Origin: Trichomonas tenax
Lineage: Eukaryota > Parabasalia > Trichomonadida > Trichomonadidae
NCBI GenBank assembly: GCA_023091735.1
Contig: JALKBU010000481.1
Coordinates: forward strand, 1 to 37,384
Length of the DNA: 37,384 nucleotides
Direction of reading: 5' to 3'
The stretch's first letter is position 1, and each line of letters opens with the position of its first letter. The notes under the pieces are model-generated. The model saw nothing but the letters and a program-made list of their open reading frames with translations, was not told the DNA's origin and made no database searches. This document shows positions 17,755 through 26,705 of this stretch, one piece after another. Made by a program: the position numbers and the translations under genes.

Positions 17755-19866
17755 CTAAATCATCTTCAACAAGTCCTGGATTGCGTTCCTTACTTTGATG
17801 TAATCTGGGCAAATTTTTCCTTCGACGGTGATTGATTTTTCATTCACAAGCCTGACTTTGACTCTCCTTCCGCCGCACTCAAGGACACCTCCAGTGAACT
17901 CGTTGTGTATTCCAAGGCTGTCAAGCTTCGATGAGAGTTGGTTCATATCGAGGGATCCGACAAACGTTGCCTGGTGTCCAGCACTGCTCTCGACAGGGCG
18001 CGCTTGAACGAACTGCTGGTGCTCGTCTGCCTTGAGTGTGGCTTCGATGTATGCGATATCGTTTACACCGCAGTTCACGAAGTCAATGCCTGAGAGAAGA
18101 GCACGAGAGAGGGATATCTTCCTTGTCGTGAGGTCCCTCTGCAGGGAAACTTTCTCGCCAATTGCTGGTATTTTAATTCTCGTGTTGCCAAGCTTTCCAT
18201 TTATGAGTTCCTTAAGTTTCATGCAATTGTCGCGTGTGGAGCCAATGATGATAATATCTGGCGGTGCACAAGAGGTAACGTTGAATGCAATTGTGTTGTA
18301 ATCGCTACTGCGCTCCAAGTTCCAGAAAATTGAAGTAGCAACATACCTATAATAGCCGCTGTTGATCGTGAACTTGGATGGCTTGAAATCGGGCTCCTGG
18401 ATGAAATTCTGCTGGAGGGCGGCACTATCGATCATCTTTGAGCTGTCCATCTTTGTAGGGGCGGCAGGCATTGCACCTTTCATGTACTTCTCAACAACGA
18501 TCGCGCAACCATAGTCAGTGAGTTCCTTTGGCTCGGATCGCTTGAACTGGAAGAATCCCTTCTTCATGGAGAGCGGGAGGGCGCTAGCTGTCTCAACGAA
18601 CACATCCTGGACATCGTTATCTGACTCGTTCGATAGCTCGTTTCCTTCATCAGGCTTTTCGGCATCGAGGAGCTTTTCTTGTGCCAGGCTCTCGTTCTCC
18701 ATGTACTTGACGAGTTCTTCACCTTGCAGGAGCTCTCTCTGCTTTATGTCGATTGCTATCGACCTGTGGCTGTTATCAACACGTAAATGCTCGGCGATCG
18801 AGCCCTCCGGCTCGCGCTGCGTGAAGATGAACAAGTTATCGGCCGAGGCCTTCTCGATGAAGAGCCTGCGGGAGAATCCGTGCATGAGAGTGTCCGTAGA
18901 AGCGATGATGATGCACGGCTGATCGAGAGGGAGATCCTTGATGTTCGTGAGGCAGTTGAAGACGGGGAAATCGCTGAAATCGAATGGATATTGGTTCTCT
19001 GAGTTGATTTTTTCTTGAAGTTCATGTGAAAGATAGTTCGAAAGTGACTGTGAGTTCTTCAGCACAGCTGTCGAGCTGTGGGAGAGGAAATATATCGGAG
19101 TTTCCAGTTTGTTCTTCTTCCAAAAGTCAGTGATCGTCAAAATGACTTCGAGAGATCCGGAAACGCCGTCTGTTGGGAAAATTACACATTTGCCCTCGGC
19201 AATCTTGTTTCTGATCGTGCGGAAGATCTGGGCCTCGTTTCCAGGCAAATGTCGATCAGGTCCGCGTGCATCGAGGATCCACAGTGTAGGGTGCCATCCC
19301 TGCTCCACTGCGAAGTTGCTGAGGTACTTACTGTGGTCACCCACAGAAACAGAGTATATAACTTCGTTCTGCCCTTTTGTAATCCTCCAAACAGTGCCAC
19401 CGAGTGTGTTTCCGGCGTTGTAAGGGGTAATAGTTATGTTCTTGCCATCAAGTTGCTCAGATTGCTGATATGTCATTCGATTAACTTTTTGGAACGCTTC
19501 ATCGATATCGTTTGCATTGAATTCCTTGAACTCCTCCTCATCTTTGATGTTTAGATAGCTGTCGTATATGACGAGCGACCCAAGCATTGGGATTGGCATA
19601 GTTGCGAAAATTGGCGCAGAAAGACCGTGCTTGCAGAGGTATGGGAGTGCGCCAATGTGCTCTATTGATGCGTGTGAGAGAAGAACTGCGTTAATGTGAG
19701 AGCAAATCTCTATCTGTGACTTGATATCGTCGATCTTAAAGTCCTCCGTCCATCCACAGTCCAAAAGGAACGTGAACTCATCGACGTGGAGGAGATACGC
19801 GAATGGAGTGTTCGACTGAGCACCCGAAAGAGGCTGAAATGAAATGCTTGTTGTGTCACTCTCCAT
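17755..19866 (-). CDS. CPSF2: CPSF100-like subunit of the mRNA cleavage/polyadenylation complex
   Basis: The start is ATG 19864-19866 (MESDTTSI, 703 residues). An in-frame ATG 30 bp upstream is less likely, because the Inr-like TGTCACTTTTT box lies between the two. Residues 20-40 (YLLHVDEFTFLLDCGW) and 58-90 (INAVLLSHASIEHIGALPYL) match the metallo-beta-lactamase fold of CPSF100/CPSF2. The metal-binding HxHxDH signature reads SHASIEH (64-70), so the nuclease site is lost, as is typical of CPSF100 versus CPSF73. A beta-CASP insert fits about 240-400, an acidic linker about 410-440, and a C-terminal domain about 510-703. It would work with CPSF73 in pre-mRNA 3' cleavage in the nucleus. It is divergent from the gene at 20099 and convergent with the Pmp-like gene, with only 111 bp between their ends. 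Confidence 0.85.
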   Translation of the reverse strand: MESDTTSISFQPLSGAQSNTPFAYLLHVDEFTFLLDCGWTEDFKIDDIKSQIEICSHINAVLLSHASIEHIGALPYLCKHGLSAPIFATMPIPMLGSLVIYDSYLNIKDEEEFKEFNANDIDEAFQKVNRMTYQQSEQLDGKNITITPYNAGNTLGGTVWRITKGQNEVIYSVSVGDHSKYLSNFAVEQGWHPTLWILDARGPDRHLPGNEAQIFRTIRNKIAEGKCVIFPTDGVSGSLEVILTITDFWKKNKLETPIYFLSHSSTAVLKNSQSLSNYLSHELQEKINSENQYPFDFSDFPVFNCLTNIKDLPLDQPCIIIASTDTLMHGFSRRLFIEKASADNLFIFTQREPEGSIAEHLRVDNSHRSIAIDIKQRELLQGEELVKYMENESLAQEKLLDAEKPDEGNELSNESDNDVQDVFVETASALPLSMKKGFFQFKRSEPKELTDYGCAIVVEKYMKGAMPAAPTKMDSSKMIDSAALQQNFIQEPDFKPSKFTINSGYYRYVATSIFWNLERSSDYNTIAFNVTSCAPPDIIIIGSTRDNCMKLKELINGKLGNTRIKIPAIGEKVSLQRDLTTRKISLSRALLSGIDFVNCGVNDIAYIEATLKADEHQQFVQARPVESSAGHQATFVGSLDMNQLSSKLDSLGIHNEFTGGVLECGGRRVKVRLVNEKSITVEGKICPDYIKVRNAIQDLLKMI

Positions 19867-20098
19867 TTTAAAAAGTGACAACCTGAAAGGTGACATTTCT
19901 AAAAGTGACCCTTTTAAAATGTGACAATTTCTATTTTTTGGAATTTAGACATATATTGAGATGCATAAACCATTTAAATATACTCGACAAAAAGTGACTG
20001 AATAAAAGGTAACAAAATTATAAAAATGCAGAACTGTATTTATTTTGTTATAATAAATAATATATCAAAAGTGACGATTATATAAAAGTGACAAAATA
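19867..20098. promoter_or_regulatory. Bidirectional promoter with seven GTGAC boxes
   Basis: GTGAC, usually as AAAAGTGAC, occurs on the plus strand at 19875, 19890, 19905, 19921, 19994, 20071 and 20088. The first four are 15-16 bp apart. All seven have the same orientation. Read on the minus strand, the box nearest the CPSF100-like gene is TGTCACTTTTT. It contains TCACT, which fits the trichomonad Inr consensus TCA(+1)Y(T/A), with A 10 nt before the ATG. Confidence 0.55.
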
Positions 20099-21640
20099 AT
20101 GAATAATTCTTCAATTCTTTCATTTTCAAACATCGAAAAAATCCCAAATGGTAAAATGTATTCAAGCAACGATGTACTGTGCATATTTCACGAAAATGAA
20201 CCCCTAATGACATTCTATACACGAGATTCCACAAATACAATGTCCTTAGAAGAGCTTGACATCAATGTGAAGACCGACAGGGTAATCAGCGTCGACCTTT
20301 ACAGCGATTCCCGTCTCTTCATTCTTGTTTCGAAGAAGAATCTCCCAATTGCCTATTTTATTGCCATTAAAAACGTCGAAGACAGTGTCTATCCGAGAGT
20401 AGTCCAAGTCTGCTGTTCTTCCGTCGCATTCCACAAGAAAATCCTCAACGTTTTCATACCGAAAAGAAAGGTTTTTTGCATTATTTCACGTGAGGGAGTC
20501 AGCATTCACGCATTGACGCTCAAAACGATATACACAAACATGTCGCTCATTAAGAGATACTCTTTCGTCGACAATTTCCTCATGTTGTCGATTGCTTGTG
20601 GAGTGACAATTATTGAAATTAACGACGATGGAACTATAAATAACGTGCTAAAGGTCGGAACGTTCCAGCTGAACATCCCAATCACTCTTTTGAGGCACTC
20701 AGACTACTTGACACTAGTCCATTACGATAATAATCAAAATTGCCAGAGCATTATATTCCAAAAGATCACTTTTGACGGCAGATTGCAGCAGAGCATAAAG
20801 ATTCCGGACGTTTTCGATACTGGAAAGTCACCAGACACATACACATATCAGACATTCGATGACACTGTTTTAGTTTACGATGATCAGTCGAATGCATGCG
20901 TATTTGACATATCTACAGACAAAGCAATATATTTATCCGAACAGTTCAAGCTGCAACAGCCTCTTAATAGAATTATTTTCGATCATTTTGGATTTAATCA
21001 AAATAACAAGTTTAAGATTAATTTCATGTTCGAAAAGATCGTCAGCACAGATCCAGACGTGATAGGAGCGCTCTTCAGGCGAACAAACTCTCTTTCAAGA
21101 GCTTTGATATTGTTTTCTCAAAAATTAAAAGAGACAACGCACGTAGAAGATGTGAAGTCACTTATAAACGCCACTGCTCCTTATGCAATCAATTCTGTTG
21201 CACAGGTTCGCTACGTCAGAGCTATACAGTTCGCTTTTATCGCTGAGCCTCATTTGATTCTTTTGGCATTGATTAACACATCGATGAAGATGGGCGATAA
21301 AATGATTGATGCAGCAAAGAACGCTCTTTATGAAATACTTGCACACAACGAGTGCATTTTCACTATGAAGAACCTCATCGCAAGTTGGGACATGAAACTC
21401 AATGAATACGCACTTCAGATCATCGCTCCAAAGCTTGGCGATGAGATAGAGCTCGCTCCTGAATACGTTCAAGACATCTTAGTCTACGCGGACATCTGCA
21501 TAGAATCAGACAAACCGGACATCGCAAAAAGACTTTTGTTGAGATATGTTTTTGATGAAATGACAAGTGTTCGTGATTTCAATGAAATCAAAACGAAATA
21601 TCTCCAAAAGTTCGGTCATGATCCCATCAATAATGTTTAA
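20099..21640 (+). CDS. Beta-propeller plus helical protein, possibly RMC1/Mic1-like
   Basis: The 513-residue protein begins at an ATG 6 nt after an AAAAGTGACA box. The first ~300 residues alternate short strands with hydrophobic patches (RLFILVSKK, VFCIISREGVSI, TVLVYDDQSNACVFDIS), suggesting a seven-bladed propeller. The last ~180 residues are helical (NALYEILAHNECIFTMKN, YADICIESDKPDIAKRLLLR). This order and the helical pattern resemble RMC1 (C18orf8, Mic1 domain), a partner of the Mon1-Ccz1 Rab7 exchange factor. The similarity is faint, and other propeller-solenoid trafficking proteins are possible. The gene shares its promoter with CPSF100. The stop codon lies within TAAA. Confidence 0.4.
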   Translation: MNNSSILSFSNIEKIPNGKMYSSNDVLCIFHENEPLMTFYTRDSTNTMSLEELDINVKTDRVISVDLYSDSRLFILVSKKNLPIAYFIAIKNVEDSVYPRVVQVCCSSVAFHKKILNVFIPKRKVFCIISREGVSIHALTLKTIYTNMSLIKRYSFVDNFLMLSIACGVTIIEINDDGTINNVLKVGTFQLNIPITLLRHSDYLTLVHYDNNQNCQSIIFQKITFDGRLQQSIKIPDVFDTGKSPDTYTYQTFDDTVLVYDDQSNACVFDISTDKAIYLSEQFKLQQPLNRIIFDHFGFNQNNKFKINFMFEKIVSTDPDVIGALFRRTNSLSRALILFSQKLKETTHVEDVKSLINATAPYAINSVAQVRYVRAIQFAFIAEPHLILLALINTSMKMGDKMIDAAKNALYEILAHNECIFTMKNLIASWDMKLNEYALQIIAPKLGDEIELAPEYVQDILVYADICIESDKPDIAKRLLLRYVFDEMTSVRDFNEIKTKYLQKFGHDPINNV

Positions 21641-21852
21641 AATTCTATTTTGTTTGTATTTTTTTAAACTATAGACTTTTAGTTTCTTAACTGGAAATTC
21701 AAAAATCAAATTTCTAAATCAATCTTTGAATGCATCACATTCATTAGGCAGAAAGAAATTAAGGTCATTTGGCTTAAATACATTGATTAAAAGGTTACCG
21801 TGAATATTTGTGAATTATGCTATTTGACATCTTAAGTTTACATGTCCTATTA

Positions 21853-21882
21853 TGGCATGTAAAAGTTAAATCTGACATATAA
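21853..21882 (+). promoter_or_regulatory. Tandem TGNCATRTAA pair
   Basis: TGGCATGTAA (21853-21862) and TGACATATAA (21873-21882) are exactly 20 bp apart. The second ends 14 nt before ATG 21897. The same geometry is seen at 28591-28620. Confidence 0.5.
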
Positions 21883-21896
21883 AATTAAACGTAAGA

Positions 21897-23147
21897 ATGA
21901 ATTTTGTCGCAGATTGTTTATTGGAAAGTCTAACATTGATAAATTCGAACCTTCGGGGTTCAGATATCAGTGTTTCCATTCCTGGGCAAGAATCTAAATG
22001 TTTAGGACAAATTTCGAAATCAAAAGGACGAATTATAATGAATAAAAGCATAATTCTCAGTTTTGCGATTGCTCCTGAAATAGGGTTACAAGAATTTCCA
22101 CTTATTATCTCTGTTTGCAACTTCACAAACAAATATTACGGAAAACTAAATTTATTAACGGGAATTGATGCTGCAAGAAAGGGATCTCCGGTAATTATGT
22201 CAAGCACTCTCTTCCTTAGAACGGAAACAGGACGAATTGGAACAGAAGTCAAAGTTCAATGTTGTGTAGACTTATTGACAAGTGTTATAACTCAAAATCA
22301 AGTTGCACCACCATCGAAACCTGATATAAATTACTATGCAATCGTTCAACTCGAAAAAGGACGACGCGATGACACTAATATTTACACATTATCGAATCAA
22401 GGACAATTTGACGATATGAACACGATGTCATTGGTATTTGAGGAGAATTCAGACTCCTATACAGTTGATTCATTCCATTCTGAGAGTTCCCAATCAGAAT
22501 CGTCTTCAACATCGAAATCCTCGTCTTCGAGCTCGTCAAAATCATCATCGAAGAAGAGAAAGTCATCTTCAGCTTTGGAAAGCGTGAAATCTAAATTAAG
22601 TGACGCAAACAACAGTGAAATATCAAAACCAACCGAAAAACCACAACTCGCACCTCTAAACTTATCAGAAAATATCAAACCAAAATTAAATGATTCAAAC
22701 AAGAAAGAAGAAGAAAAGCAAAAAGAAAAGAAATCATCGAGTTCTTCTTCTTCATCCTCAGATTCATCTGATTTCGAAAAAGAGAAGAAGTCGTCAGGAA
22801 AATCTTCGCCAAGAGCCCAAAACAATCCATCACTCCTAGATCAGAGCGTGAGACAAGGATTCACATGGAAGAAAGGCCAAAAACCGGAAGTGATGACGAA
22901 ACCAGATGAAAACGAAAAAGATAAACAAGATGAAAAGAAAGAGAAATCTCCCTCATCATCATCATCTTCCTCTTCATCATCGTCAGAACCAGAAGATGAG
23001 TTTGCAAAGGATGAAAAAGAAAAACTACAAGCAAATGAAGAAAAAGCTGATGAAAACAAAGTATCTTCGCCAGAAAAAGAGGCCCCTAGAGTTGAGTTTA
23101 AGCTCAAAGAAGAATCAGAGTCAGATGAAACGAGTGGATTCTTTTAA
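21897..23147 (+). CDS. Protein with beta-rich N-terminus and Ser/Lys/Glu-rich tail
   Basis: The 416-residue protein has two parts. Residues 1-150 are hydrophobic and strand-rich (GRIIMNKSIILSFAIAPEI, FPLIISVCNFTN) and could form a C2-like beta sandwich, though no diagnostic motif is seen. From about 190 to the end it is low complexity, with poly-Ser runs alternating with Lys/Glu blocks (SSSSSKSSSKKRKSSS, KEEEKQKEKK, a run of about 12 Ser near 360). It ends in ETSGFF. The tail is predicted to be disordered and heavily phosphorylatable. I know no named family. A nucleolar/SR-type scaffold is one compositional possibility. The stop codon lies within TAAA. Confidence 0.6.
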   Translation: MNFVADCLLESLTLINSNLRGSDISVSIPGQESKCLGQISKSKGRIIMNKSIILSFAIAPEIGLQEFPLIISVCNFTNKYYGKLNLLTGIDAARKGSPVIMSSTLFLRTETGRIGTEVKVQCCVDLLTSVITQNQVAPPSKPDINYYAIVQLEKGRRDDTNIYTLSNQGQFDDMNTMSLVFEENSDSYTVDSFHSESSQSESSSTSKSSSSSSSKSSSKKRKSSSALESVKSKLSDANNSEISKPTEKPQLAPLNLSENIKPKLNDSNKKEEEKQKEKKSSSSSSSSSDSSDFEKEKKSSGKSSPRAQNNPSLLDQSVRQGFTWKKGQKPEVMTKPDENEKDKQDEKKEKSPSSSSSSSSSSSEPEDEFAKDEKEKLQANEEKADENKVSSPEKEAPRVEFKLKEESESDETSGFF

Positions 23148-23769
23148 AAATTTACTGTTTGTTTTTATTAAAATGATATAGCGCTTAATAAATGGAGGCA
23201 ATATTAATCATTGGTTACCAACACAAATTTATGATTAGACTTTGCCTACAATAGGGCAGATTCGCATAAACGCATGCTTGCAAAATTGGAGGTGTTCAAA
23301 GAATCTATCATATAATTTATAAGTAAAAAATTGAATTATTTTTCTTTGAGTGGGAAACTGAAATCATCATCCACATCAAGTGAAGATATGTTTTTTAAAA
23401 GTTATGAAGCCAAACTCAATAATAACTTTTTTGGAAGATGTTTTCTTTATGCTGCGTAATTTTGCAATTATGCCTTTCCTTTCTATTATATGTCCAAATA
23501 AATAAGAAATTCGTCTAAATAAAGTTGATTTAATCTATTTGTCACTTTTCAAGGTTATCCAAAAAGTCCCGAAACAATAGCATGACAGAACATAACGTGA
23601 TTTATATAAAAACCCCGCTGACATTAAATATCGCAAATTTATTCAAAATTACATCCTAGAAGCATGTCGGGACACTAAATAGCTAAGAAATTCGTCCAAA
23701 ATCATGATTGGACATCTTCATTCAGACAATCCTCAGAAATGTGACGGCTTATGAATTCACTTTTTGGAA
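23148..23769. other. Intergenic stretch upstream of AIP1
   Basis: No gene is seen. TAAGAAATTCGTCYAAA occurs twice, near 23503 and 23683, about 180 bp apart. Between the copies lie the inverted words GTCCCGA and TCGGGAC, so a small insertion flanked by direct repeats is possible. Confidence 0.4.
23757..23765 (+). promoter_or_regulatory. Inr-like box of the AIP1 gene
   Basis: TCACTTTTT fits the trichomonad Inr TCA(+1)Y(T/A). The A is at 23759, 11 nt before ATG 23770. This matches the spacing at the CPSF100-like gene, which also has TCACTTTTT. Confidence 0.5.
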
Positions 23770-25548
23770 ATGAGTATTACTCCAGAAACAACCTATGCTC
23801 CACACCCAACGCCACAGCGTGGACACGGTTTCTTCATCAGTGCTAACGACAACACAGACACATGCGCTTACTGCATCGACAATCTCGTCTACATTCAGGG
23901 ATTAGAGAACAAATTTGACACAAACGTCTACATCGGTCACCAGGGCAAGACAACAACTGCCACATACTCTCCGAATGGCCGTTGGGTTGCTTCCTCTGAT
24001 GAAGCAGGCAATGTCAAGGTTTGGGAACCAAAGTGCATGGAAACAGGTCTTCGCCTCGAAACAAGACCAATCTCTGGTCCAATCTTCGACATCTCATGGA
24101 CAGGCGATAACGAGCGTATCTCTTGCGTCGGTCAGGGTGCTAACAACTCGTTCGGTGTTGTTATCTCAGCTGGTGAAGGTTCAGCACAGGGCGAAGTTAT
24201 GGGACACACAAAGGTCGTCAACACAGGCTGCCTTAAGCCAACACGTCCATTCAAATTCGTATCTGCTGGTGATGACTGTACACACGTCTTCTACAAGGGC
24301 CCGCCATTCAAGTTCGACCACTCCTGCAAGGACCACGATAAGTTCATCCTTTGCGCTCGTTTCGCACCAGATGGCTCTGTATATGCTACAGCAGGTCTCG
24401 ATGGTAAGGTCTGCATCTACGATGGCAAAGAGTCAACAAAGATTAACGAGTTCAAGTTCCCATGCGGTGTTACAACACTCGCTTTCAGCCCAGACTCAAA
24501 GCAGGCTCTTCTCTCATTGACAGATGGCCGCGCCCTTGTCATCAACATCGCTGATGGTGCCACAGTTGAGGAGTACACAATCGGTCAGGAGGTTTGGCAG
24601 CAGCAGTCTGGTGCCCTCTGGACAAAGAAGCACAAGATGACAGTCTCCCTCAACGGTGACTTCAACTTCCTTGAGGACGGCAAGGTCCGCGTCGAGCGTG
24701 CTCACGCTGCTGGCGTTACATGCGCTTGTCTCATTCCAGGTGGCTTCGTTACAGCTGATACACGCGGTATGATCCTCTTCCGCAAGTTCGGCGAATCTCC
24801 ATACGCCTCTGCTAACCCAGAGGGTGTTGAAGTCAAGACACCACACGTTGTTGCTCTTGCTCTCAGCCAGGATGAAAAGCACCTCTACGCCGCTCGTGCT
24901 GATGCTACACTCGCTATCTATCGTGTTGAGGATGGCTTCATGGAGAAGAGCATCAGCATCAAGCAGCCAATCAAGGGCTTATTCAGACTCCAGGGCAACA
25001 TCCTCATTCACACACAGGAGGGACTTCTCCTTCTTGCTGGCGATGCCACAACAAAGATTCCAACACCATTTGTCCCAACAGCCGTTGCCGTCCATCCAGA
25101 AGGCAAGGAAATCTGTATTGGTGGTCCAAAGGGTGCTACAGTCTTCATCGATGTTGCTGGTGCTAAGCTCGGCGAGGCTAAGGGTCATGACTCTGATGTC
25201 GTTGCTATTGCCTACTCTGCTGATGGTGCTAAAGTTGCAACAGCTGCTGCCAGAAAGGACATCACAGTTTGGGCTCGTGACAATCTCAATGAGGCAATCC
25301 AGGAGGGTTGGTCATTCCACTCCCTTCCTGTCACAAAGATCATGTTCGCTAAGGACGGCGTCCACTTGATCACAGTTTCTGGTGATAGAACAATCAGACA
25401 GTGGTCCCTCGAGAAGAAGAGGAGATACGTCGTCGTTGAGCGTGCTCACCAGCAGAGAATCAACGATGCTCACTGGATCGATGAGACCCACTTACTCACA
25501 GTTGGTGAAGATGGTGCCACAAAGACCTGGACAGTTGCTTTCATCTAA
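23770..25548 (+). CDS. AIP1: Actin-interacting protein 1 (AIP1/WDR1)
   Basis: From ATG 23770 the protein has 592 residues, close to the usual ~600 of AIP1. It consists of WD40 repeats making two propellers. Strong family matches are YIGHQGKTTTATYSPNGRW near 56-75, VMGHTKVVNTGCLKPTRPF near 142-160, and GPPFKFDHSCKDHDKF just after. The first of these corresponds to the AIP1 hallmark of the first propeller. Late repeats end in GHDSDVVAIAYSADGAKV and TKTWTVAFI. AIP1 works with cofilin to disassemble actin filaments, which fits the amoeboid, adhesive life of trichomonads. Codon use is strongly biased (ACA, CCA, GTC, AAG) and the gene is the GC-richest long frame here, suggesting high expression. 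The stop codon is TAA within TAAA. Confidence 0.92.
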   Translation: MSITPETTYAPHPTPQRGHGFFISANDNTDTCAYCIDNLVYIQGLENKFDTNVYIGHQGKTTTATYSPNGRWVASSDEAGNVKVWEPKCMETGLRLETRPISGPIFDISWTGDNERISCVGQGANNSFGVVISAGEGSAQGEVMGHTKVVNTGCLKPTRPFKFVSAGDDCTHVFYKGPPFKFDHSCKDHDKFILCARFAPDGSVYATAGLDGKVCIYDGKESTKINEFKFPCGVTTLAFSPDSKQALLSLTDGRALVINIADGATVEEYTIGQEVWQQQSGALWTKKHKMTVSLNGDFNFLEDGKVRVERAHAAGVTCACLIPGGFVTADTRGMILFRKFGESPYASANPEGVEVKTPHVVALALSQDEKHLYAARADATLAIYRVEDGFMEKSISIKQPIKGLFRLQGNILIHTQEGLLLLAGDATTKIPTPFVPTAVAVHPEGKEICIGGPKGATVFIDVAGAKLGEAKGHDSDVVAIAYSADGAKVATAAARKDITVWARDNLNEAIQEGWSFHSLPVTKIMFAKDGVHLITVSGDRTIRQWSLEKKRRYVVVERAHQQRINDAHWIDETHLLTVGEDGATKTWTVAFI

Positions 25549-25814
25549 AGCAAAATACTCTTACGGATATTAAAAGTTATTTTCAATAAATTTATAAATT
25601 AGCAATCAGATTATCAAATTTATTTCCACATATTGAAAGAAGAAGTATAATATTGTGTAATTAATTGCACATATGAAACATCTGTATAATGAAGCATATA
25701 ACATACAAATTTAAATACCAAATCATAATTCATTTTTCTTATTTTTTATTTGGTACATTAGATATAACTTAATGAGTTGATGGCTGTCTTCCAAAATTTT
25801 TTTCATTTTTCGAA

Positions 25815-26423
25815 TTGGAGGAAACAAATTCAATTCTCGTTCGAGAACTGCGGAAAGACGACATCGAAGAGTTGTGGAAACTCCATTTGGAGCTATTCCC
25901 CGTTCAGTATCCATTGTCGTATATAAAGTCTTTCCTTGATAAATCGACTTATTGCATCGTGGCCATCGAAACTGATTCAGAAAACAAAAAAAAGATTATC
26001 GCGTTTGTCACCATAAAGCTCGAGTGGGTCTCCACATTCTCAACTGTCCGTAAAGGTTACGTTTCTACATTCGGAGTTATTCCAGAGCGAAGAAGAATGA
26101 AAATCGCATCGGACATAATGAACCTGATGATGGATATAATGGTAAAACATTATCAAGTCACAAAATTACATTTACATATGCAGCAATCAAATATCGCGGC
26201 GAAAAATTATTATGTGAACACAGGATGGAGCATCGTTGAGGACCTCAAGAACTATTATCATTTAAAGGACCAATGCTGTGATGCTTATTACATGATTTAC
26301 ACTATTCCGAATGATTTTGTACCTTTTTTCAAAAATAGAATAGAGTTTGATGAAAACATCAAAGAAAAGCTTAATTCCGATCAGACATTAACTTGGTTCC
26401 AATCATTTTTCAAAAATAAATAA
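25815..26423 (+). CDS. GNAT N-acetyltransferase, NAA50/NAA60-like; start codon unclear
   Basis: A GNAT domain fills the frame: ILVRELRKDDIEELWKLH with FPVQYP at residues 28-33 (the substrate-loop FPVxY of NAA50/NAA60), strand GYVSTFGVIPERRRMKIA (about 80-98), and LHLHMQQSNIAAKNYYVNTGW (about 119-140). These proteins acetylate N-terminal Met-type ends. The acetyl-CoA loop Q/RxxGxG/A reads RRMKIA, so the first Gly is Lys. No ATG stands in this frame between the upstream stop at 25773-25775 and residue 95. The frame can only be opened at TTG 25815 or by a frameshift from ATG 25780 across the T7 run at 25797-25803. Either the start is non-AUG, or a one-base change (real or sequencing) affects the T-run. 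Confidence 0.75.
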   Translation: MEETNSILVRELRKDDIEELWKLHLELFPVQYPLSYIKSFLDKSTYCIVAIETDSENKKKIIAFVTIKLEWVSTFSTVRKGYVSTFGVIPERRRMKIASDIMNLMMDIMVKHYQVTKLHLHMQQSNIAAKNYYVNTGWSIVEDLKNYYHLKDQCCDAYYMIYTIPNDFVPFFKNRIEFDENIKEKLNSDQTLTWFQSFFKNK

Positions 26424-26705
26424 TGTTCTAAAATCACTCACCAAAACGTCAAAACACCAACCGATGCTATTACGTTGCATACAAAATCATATAATTTTCA
26501 AAAAAATGAATTTTTTAATTAAGTCTATTGACTGTCATTTATAGAGATAATGAAACTATATTTATTATGTTTGTTATAATTTTTTTACTAAATATGACAT
26601 ACAAGAACATTGCTTCTGCATGAAAGCATTACACTGCAACTTCATATCCTGTGTTTAAATAAAAAAAATAAATTGAGATATCGAAGTTTAGTTTAAAAAC
26701 AAGAT

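Noticed and set aside
24824..25369. 181-codon open frame inside AIP1
   Set aside because: It is an out-of-frame reading of a strongly codon-biased gene.
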